Part shown: piece after piece, positions 5,355-5,384 of the stretch
Layout: each line of letters starts with the position of its first letter
Numbering within the stretch: the stretch's first letter is position 1
NCBI GenBank assembly: GCA_023139785.1
Contig: JAGLMX010000051.1
Location: 1 to 5,384 of the forward strand
DNA length: 5,384 nucleotides
Reading direction: 5' to 3'
From: Candidatus Aenigmatarchaeota archaeon
GTDB taxonomy: Archaea > EX4484-52 > B79-G9
Program-made: the position numbers and the translations under genes
The notes under the pieces: generated by a model
What the model saw: only the letters and a program-made list of their open reading frames with translations
The model's database searches: none
Told to the model about the DNA's origin: nothing

Positions 5355-5384
5355 GCTCGCTCATTAAATATCATGAAAATCCAC
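5355..5384. repeat. 30-bp direct repeat, copy 2, reaching the window edge
   Basis: It is identical to 5252-5281 and ends at the last base of the window, so the true repeat unit may be longer than 30 bp. If the window edge is a contig end, the repeat may have broken the assembly. More copies could follow. Confidence 0.9.

Noticed and set aside
5252..5384. CRISPR array
   Set aside because: There are only two repeat copies, the interval is 73 bp (too long for an ordinary spacer), it contains internal inverted repeats, and no cas gene is in the window. It could be revisited if more copies follow the edge.
553..5384. Open frames of 60-115 codons antisense to or out of frame with pyrG, trm56, purB and rpoL
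   Set aside because: They lie wholly within strongly conserved genes, show no recognisable motifs and many are rich in Ser/Phe/Cys as expected of shadow frames.
5215..5384. tRNA or other standard RNA gene
   Set aside because: I found no T-loop consensus, acceptor pairing or other known RNA signature in this stretch; only the repeats and inverted repeats described.

Overview
This window looks like archaeal chromosome, most likely from a small-genome (DPANN-like or divergent euryarchaeal) lineage. Two products are diagnostic: an archaeal tRNA (cytidine56-2'-O)-methyltransferase (Trm56) and RNA polymerase subunit L (RpoL). The promoters agree: AT-rich TATA-like octamers lie about 28-31 nt upstream of the chosen ATGs of pyrG, the unknown Cys-rich gene and rpoL, implying very short or absent leaders. 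Shine-Dalgarno motifs appear instead in front of the hicB and hicA genes. The exact phylum is an inference; there is no rRNA here to settle it.

Layout, left to right. Positions 2-52 may hold the last codons of a plus-strand gene that enters from the left. Positions 47-488 (minus) hold a HicB/HicA toxin-antitoxin pair whose hicA appears to start at a CTG codon. Positions 553-2199 (minus) encode CTP synthase, PyrG. A compact divergent promoter region (2200-2308) separates it from a plus-strand gene (2309-2881) for an unrecognised 190-residue cysteine-rich protein. That gene meets trm56 (minus, 2878-3405) tail to tail, with both stop codons sharing a TTAA. Next come purB (minus, 3411-4793, adenylosuccinate lyase) and rpoL (minus, 4843-5112). 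The right end (about 5113-5384) has no convincing gene but contains two exact copies of a 30-bp direct repeat 103 bp apart, the second ending at the last base of the window, with overlapping inverted repeats between them.

How the genes fit together. rpoL-purB-trm56 read in one direction with 49-bp and 5-bp gaps and may be partly co-transcribed. PurB acts twice in purine synthesis and PyrG makes CTP, so the window is mainly housekeeping nucleotide metabolism, transcription and tRNA modification. The toxin-antitoxin pair is the accessory element. I do not see a large undescribed system. The items most worth a second look are the CTG-started hicA, the cysteine-rich orphan protein and the repeat/structured region at the right edge.
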